Both the position numbers and the translations under genes were made by a program. The notes under the pieces are model-generated. The model did not search any database, was not told the origin of the DNA, and saw only the letters and a program-made list of their open reading frames with translations. Shown piece after piece: positions 7,073-10,721 of a stretch of 10,721 nucleotides of DNA. How positions within the stretch are numbered: position 1 is the first letter of the stretch; each line of letters begins with the position of its first letter. The stretch comes from Candidatus Stahliibacteriota bacterium (GTDB lineage Bacteria; Hydrothermota; Tepidihabitantia; SM23-42), in assembly GCA_030670605.1 (NCBI GenBank), contig DAOVBK010000028.1:1-10721 (forward strand), written 5' to 3'.

Positions 7073-8238
7073 TATTCCTTCCTGTGTTTGTCCAATTCCT
7101 CAGCCAGTTTCATGCCATAGCCGACAGTGTTGCCGATCGCAAAGATGAGGCTTTTGTCAGCAACGAGCTGTGTGATATGATCAACAACATGGCTGGGTTC
7201 ACGATTGCCATGCTCGTGTATTTTTTCCGGATTAACGATGTGCTTCAATCTACGTAGGAGCACTTTCGTACCTGCTCCGGTTAGTATGTAATTATCTGCA
7301 CAGATTTTATTCTTGAAAAGTTCTGCAAGCCGAAATGTACGTTCAAGGCGGTCTTCTCGACAGTTCACAAGAACACTGATCTGTGAAAAATCCTTGTCTA
7401 TTGACTCCCAGATGTGGAAGGTTGATTCCGGATCATTCGCTGCCATTGCATTGACGAGCGTGACTGTTTTGTCATCAAGTTTGAGAATATTTTTTTTGAG
7501 GACGCCAGGATCTGGCTGCATCGCACACATGCCGTGGAGCGCTTTTTTTCGGTCTGCACTCAAGTGAGTGCAGACATCGAGTGCAATCGCAACGTTTTCT
7601 CTGTGTTCCTCGTAGCGAAATTGTTTCAGTTCACGAGGTGTAACAGTACCCATGTCGGAAAAGACAACAGTGATATTTCTTTTCTGTAGTTGGGGAATAA
7701 AATCCTGCATCAGTTCAGACTTCGTACAGAAGAGGTGACAGCCCGACGGAATTGCATTGACAAATGCTTGAGCAACGTCTTGTACCGATGGTCCCATGAC
7801 ATCGAGATGGTCTGGTCTCACATTCGTGATGACGGCAATGGTGGGTTGTGTTATCCGCGTAGATTCAGTTTTCTGAAGGTCTGGTCGTAGTGCCATACAT
7901 TCGAAAACTACGGCATCGGGTTTTCGAACGGCCATTCTCTTGGTTATCCTCATCTGTTCTCGGATGTTTGCCATACCAAGCCGGACAATAGCGTTTTCAG
8001 AACCATCATCCATGATAATGCGGGCACTGGTTCCTGTTGTCTTAGCAATGACTTTTGTACCATCGGCACGAAGACCTGCAGCAATGAGCCGCGTCACCGA
8101 TGATTTGCCGCGCGTGCCATTGACCCATATGCGCACGGGTATAGATTGCACCCGCTTCTCATGCTGCACTTTCTCAACTCTATAAATAACAATAAAGAGA
8201 AGGAGGAGCACGACCACTGCTAAGATACTGTACGGCAT
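7072..8238 (-). CDS. pgsB: Poly-gamma-glutamate synthase PgsB/CapB (Mur-ligase family amide ligase)
   Basis: PgsB activates the gamma-carboxylate of the growing poly-glutamate chain with ATP and adds glutamate through an amide bond, on the cytoplasmic face of the membrane together with PgsC. The 388 residues fit the family (about 390). The order is: an N-terminal membrane helix (about 4-18), a charged linker (VEKVQHEKRVQSIPVRIWVN), the ATP-binding loop NGTRGKSS (39-46) followed by TRLIAAGL and KTTGTSAR (65-72), the family signature ECMALRPDLQ (112-121), and TNVRPDHLDVMGPS (137-150), which corresponds to the Mur-ligase-type metal/ATP region. The C-terminus has FAIGNTVGYG. The start is firm: an in-frame TAA lies just upstream (8247-8245) and the N-terminal layout matches Bacillus PgsB. 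No Shine-Dalgarno is present, and the -10 box lies 5 bp before the ATG, so translation is probably leaderless. It is the first gene of the operon. Confidence 0.96.
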   Translation of the reverse strand: MPYSILAVVVLLLLFIVIYRVEKVQHEKRVQSIPVRIWVNGTRGKSSVTRLIAAGLRADGTKVIAKTTGTSARIIMDDGSENAIVRLGMANIREQMRITKRMAVRKPDAVVFECMALRPDLQKTESTRITQPTIAVITNVRPDHLDVMGPSVQDVAQAFVNAIPSGCHLFCTKSELMQDFIPQLQKRNITVVFSDMGTVTPRELKQFRYEEHRENVAIALDVCTHLSADRKKALHGMCAMQPDPGVLKKNILKLDDKTVTLVNAMAANDPESTFHIWESIDKDFSQISVLVNCREDRLERTFRLAELFKNKICADNYILTGAGTKVLLRRLKHIVNPEKIHEHGNREPSHVVDHITQLVADKSLIFAIGNTVGYGMKLAEELDKHRKE

Positions 8239-8243
8239 ACTAA

Positions 8244-8271
8244 ATTATAAACAATTCGTTAGATTTGTCAA
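8244..8271 (-). promoter_or_regulatory. Consensus housekeeping (sigma-70-type) promoter of the pgsB operon
   Basis: On the minus strand TTGACA (8271-8266) is followed by a 16-bp spacer and TATAAT (8249-8244), a perfect match in both hexamers. Only 5 bases (TTAGT) separate the -10 box from the pgsB ATG at 8238. Transcription normally begins about 7 bases after the -10 box, at or within a base or two of this ATG. The first message should therefore have essentially no 5' leader. Confidence 0.85.
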
Positions 8272-8277
8272 TTCGTT
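8252..8277 (-). repeat. 9-bp direct repeat AACGAATTG within the pgsB promoter
   Basis: AACGAATTG occurs twice in the same orientation on the minus strand (8277-8269 and 8260-8252), 17 bp start to start. The first copy overlaps the -35 hexamer and the second lies in the spacer, 2 bp from the -10 box. Such placement fits a repressor or activator operator, but part of the repetition could be chance in this AT-rich stretch. No cognate regulator is visible in the window. Confidence 0.5.
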
Positions 8278-8339
8278 GATATTACTGGTTTTTCTCGAGT
8301 AAGCCTAAACCAATTTGTAAGACGTGTGTCTAAAATGTG

Positions 8340-10721
8340 ATGAGATACGATAAATTTACACAAAAGGCGCAGGATGCACTCGCCGGAGCGCAAGAAATCC
8401 TTGATGAGTACAATCATCAGGAACTTGATACTGAGCATATTTTTCTAGCACTGCTCAGACAGGAAGATGGACTCGTCGTTAAGATCCTGCAGCGTATCGA
8501 TATTGTCCCGGACGTTGTTCAGCGCAGGATTGAATCAACACTTAAGATGAGGCCAAAGGTGCATGGTGGCACTACTGCTCAAATGTACATCACGCCGCGG
8601 ACCAAGAAACTGCTGTCGCTCGCGCGCGCTGAGGCTGAACGCATGAAAGACGAATACGTCGGCTGCGAGCACATTTTTCTGGCGATAACTGAGGAACGGG
8701 AAGGTGCAACTGCTCAGATTGTGCGGGAGTTCGGTATTACCAAAGAGAAGGTGTATCAGGCGTTGCAGATGATACGTGGGTCGCAGCGGGTGACTGACCA
8801 GGATGCAGAGAATAAGTACATGGCGCTTGAGCGGTACGCACGTGATATTACGGCGCTCGCAAAACAAGGTAAACTTGATCCAGTCATTGGCAGGGATAAT
8901 GAGATACGGCGTGTGATCCAGGTTCTGTCACGTCGGACAAAGAATAATCCAGTTCTCATTGGCGATGCCGGCGTGGGTAAGACCGCAGTTGCTGAAGGCC
9001 TCGCCCAGAAAATCGTCGAAAAAAATGTCCCCGAGATACTCAAGGACAAACGCATACTCGCCCTTGATATGGGCGCGCTTGTTGCTGGCTCCAAATACCG
9101 CGGTGAGTTTGAGGAACGTCTGAAAGCGGTCATGGATGAGATACGCAAGGGTAGGGGGGAGATCATTCTTTTTATTGATGAGATGCATACGATTGTTGGT
9201 GCAGGTGCCGCAGAAGGTGCGATCGATGCTTCGAATATGCTCAAGCCGGCACTTGCACGTGGTGAACTTCAGTGCATTGGTGCCACAACCCTCAATGAAT
9301 ACAGAAAATCCATTGAAAAAGACGCCGCGCTCGAACGCAGATTTGCACAGGTCTTTGTTGGTGAGCCGTCAATCGAAGACACGATTGAGATCCTCAAAGG
9401 GTTAAAGAATCGCTACGAGTCCCATCATGGTGTGACGATCGATGATGGTGCACTCGAGGCAGCAGCAAAATTGTCAGACCGTTACATTACGGAGCGATAC
9501 TTACCTGACAAGGCAATCGATTTAATCGACGAGGCATGTGCCCGGGCACGTATCGAGATCTATTCCATGCCTGATGAGTTGAAAGAGATGGAAAAGAAAC
9601 TTGAACAATTGAATAAAGAAGGCAGGGAAGCCGTTGACATGAGGAACTACGAGAAGGCAGCGCAACTGCGTGATGAGACTGAAATACTACAAAATGAGTA
9701 CAAGAAAAAAAGAGCACAGTGGATGAAACAGCGCGGTATTGACGATCGCGTACGTGCTGATGATATTGCGCACATCGTGTCGACGTGGACAGGCATTCCT
9801 GTTTCCCGTATGCTTGAGTTAGAAAGGGACAAATTGCTCAGAATGGAGGAACGTATTCATCAACGTTTGGTTGACCAGAACGATGCCGTTGTTGCGGTCA
9901 GCGATGCTATTCGACGTTCACGTGCAGGTCTTAAGGATCCAAGCCGTCCAATCGGTTCGTTTATATTCTTGGGCCCGACTGGCGTTGGTAAGACCGAGCT
10001 TGCGAAATCACTTGCACAATTCCTATTTGATACCGAAGAAGCCATCGTACGAATTGACATGAGTGAGTATCAAGAAAAACATACGGTGTCACGTCTCATT
10101 GGCGCACCACCCGGGTACGTGGGGTATGAAGAAGGGGGCCAGCTGACTGAGGCAGTCCGGCGCAGACCGTACCGTGTTATTCTCTTTGACGAATTCGAAA
10201 AAGCACATCCTGAAGTCTTTAATGTACTCTTGCAGCTTCTCGACGATGGACGGCTCACTGATGGTCAGGGGAGAACCGTTGATTTTAAGAACACGATTGT
10301 CATCATGACATCAAATGTTGGCAGTGAAATTATCACCGATGCTCTCAAGAACGGTGACTACAACCACGACAAGATAAAAGATGAGGTATACCAAATACTA
10401 CAACGGAGTGTACGACCTGAATTCTTGAATCGCGTTGATGAAGTTATCGTTTTCAAACCGCTCGGATTTGATGAAATCAAGGGCATCGTTGAGAGGGAAT
10501 TGAAAAAAGTAGAGAAAAATGTTAAAGAGTTTGGCTACACAATCACTGTTTCAGAGACGGTCAGGGATTTCCTCGCACACGAAGGATTTGATCCCGTGTA
10601 TGGAGCGCGTCTTTTGCGCAGAGCGATACAACGGCTGATAGAAAATCCTCTTTCCAAACATCTCATTGCCGGCAAATTCAAAAAAGGTAGTACCGTCACC
10701 ATTGATATGGAGAAGGGAAAG
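8340..10721 (+). CDS. clpC: Hsp100/Clp AAA+ unfoldase with UVR middle domain (ClpC/ClpB type), 3' end outside window
   Basis: The frame runs 794 codons to the window edge and is nearly full length. It is an ATP-driven hexameric ring that unfolds or disaggregates proteins in the cytoplasm. Order: Clp N domain with two repeats (about 4-55 and 82-137; [11 protein letters not shown] and [10 protein letters not shown]); first ATPase with Walker A GDAGVGKT (208-215), pore loop KYRG (Tyr253), Walker B IDEMH (Asp280, Glu281) and Arg333/Arg334; a short middle region with a UVR motif [11 protein letters not shown] (436-446); second ATPase with Walker A GPTGVGKT (545-552), pore loop GYVG (Tyr593), Walker B FDEFEKAH (Asp617, Glu618) and RPEFLNR (692-698). 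The small UVR-bearing middle domain is typical of ClpC, not of ClpB with its long coiled coil. The 662-691 loop lacks the VGF/IGL-like ClpP-docking tripeptide, and the C-terminus ([20 protein letters not shown]) is ClpB-like. ATG 8340 is chosen; GTG 8337 is possible. No Shine-Dalgarno is seen. Confidence 0.93.
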   Translation, partial: MRYDKFTQKAQDALAGAQEILDEYNHQELDTEHIFLALLRQEDGLVVKILQRIDIVPDVVQRRIESTLKMRPKVHGGTTAQMYITPRTKKLLSLARAEAERMKDEYVGCEHIFLAITEEREGATAQIVREFGITKEKVYQALQMIRGSQRVTDQDAENKYMALERYARDITALAKQGKLDPVIGRDNEIRRVIQVLSRRTKNNPVLIGDAGVGKTAVAEGLAQKIVEKNVPEILKDKRILALDMGALVAGSKYRGEFEERLKAVMDEIRKGRGEIILFIDEMHTIVGAGAAEGAIDASNMLKPALARGELQCIGATTLNEYRKSIEKDAALERRFAQVFVGEPSIEDTIEILKGLKNRYESHHGVTIDDGALEAAAKLSDRYITERYLPDKAIDLIDEACARARIEIYSMPDELKEMEKKLEQLNKEGREAVDMRNYEKAAQLRDETEILQNEYKKKRAQWMKQRGIDDRVRADDIAHIVSTWTGIPVSRMLELERDKLLRMEERIHQRLVDQNDAVVAVSDAIRRSRAGLKDPSRPIGSFIFLGPTGVGKTELAKSLAQFLFDTEEAIVRIDMSEYQEKHTVSRLIGAPPGYVGYEEGGQLTEAVRRRPYRVILFDEFEKAHPEVFNVLLQLLDDGRLTDGQGRTVDFKNTIVIMTSNVGSEIITDALKNGDYNHDKIKDEVYQILQRSVRPEFLNRVDEVIVFKPLGFDEIKGIVERELKKVEKNVKEFGYTITVSETVRDFLAHEGFDPVYGARLLRRAIQRLIENPLSKHLIAGKFKKGSTVTIDMEKGK

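Noticed and set aside
1..8238. A rho-independent terminator within the operon
   Set aside because: There is no room between the minus-strand genes (largest gap 8 bp) and I saw no GC-rich hairpin with a T-run at any junction.
8286..8312. Inverted repeat TGGTTT...AAACCA upstream of the Clp gene
   Set aside because: The 6-bp arms are separated by 15 bases and do not extend; this is too weak for an operator or hairpin call.
8331..8336. TAAAAT as a -10 box for the Clp gene
   Set aside because: It is only 3 bp from the ATG and has no acceptable -35 hexamer at 15-19 bp; the Clp promoter remains unassigned, perhaps using another sigma factor.
8239..8339. Heat-shock operators (CIRCE or CtsR-type) in front of the Clp gene
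   Set aside because: Neither TTAGCACTC/GAGTGCTAA arms nor GGTCAAA tandem repeats are present in this interval.
8756..9244. 162-codon open frame on the minus strand inside the Clp gene
   Set aside because: It lies wholly antisense to well-conserved ATPase motifs, has Ser/Arg/Ile-rich low-information sequence and no recognisable domain; it is a shadow of the Clp reading frame.

Overview
The window most likely comes from an uncultivated Gram-negative bacterium. The evidence is a predicted outer-membrane beta-barrel protein, a lipobox lipoprotein and a large secreted C25-type (gingipain-like) protein with tandem repeat domains. This mix reminds me of candidate phyla such as WOR-3 or Cloacimonadota, but that assignment rests on family resemblance and is tentative. 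There are no RNA genes, insertion sequences, CRISPR arrays or phage genes. Coding density is nearly complete: the only real intergenic gap is the 101-bp divergent promoter region at 8239-8339.

Minus strand, 8238 down to 1: one tightly packed seven-gene operon that runs off the left edge. It opens with a poly-gamma-glutamate (PGA) synthesis module: pgsB/capB (Mur-ligase-type amide ligase), pgsC/capC (small membrane partner) and a two-pass membrane protein resembling the 'poly-gamma-glutamate system protein' family (PgsW). Three of the four genes that follow have no assigned biochemical role: a secreted protein made of two copies of one beta-rich domain, a predicted outer-membrane beta-barrel, and an LVIVD-repeat lipoprotein whose repeats add up to a seven-bladed propeller. 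The fourth is a C25-peptidase-like surface protein that keeps the catalytic Cys but lacks the expected His. Junctions are TAATG, ATGA, TGAtATG, TAATG, an 8-bp gap, and ATGA, so the genes are probably translationally coupled. No pgsA/capA gene is visible. The operon may therefore make PGA and handle it across a two-membrane envelope with a non-classical set of proteins; that is an inference from gene order.

The operon promoter is unusually clear: TTGACA, a 16-bp spacer and TATAAT, with the -10 box only 5 bp before the pgsB ATG. The pgsB message should therefore be leaderless, while every downstream gene has some Shine-Dalgarno-like sequence. A 9-bp direct repeat is interleaved with the promoter.

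Plus strand, 8340 to the right edge: a nearly complete Hsp100/Clp AAA+ unfoldase. It combines a ClpC-style short middle domain carrying a UVR motif with a ClpB-style second ATPase domain that has no visible ClpP-docking tripeptide. It is divergent from the PGA operon and probably functionally unrelated to it.
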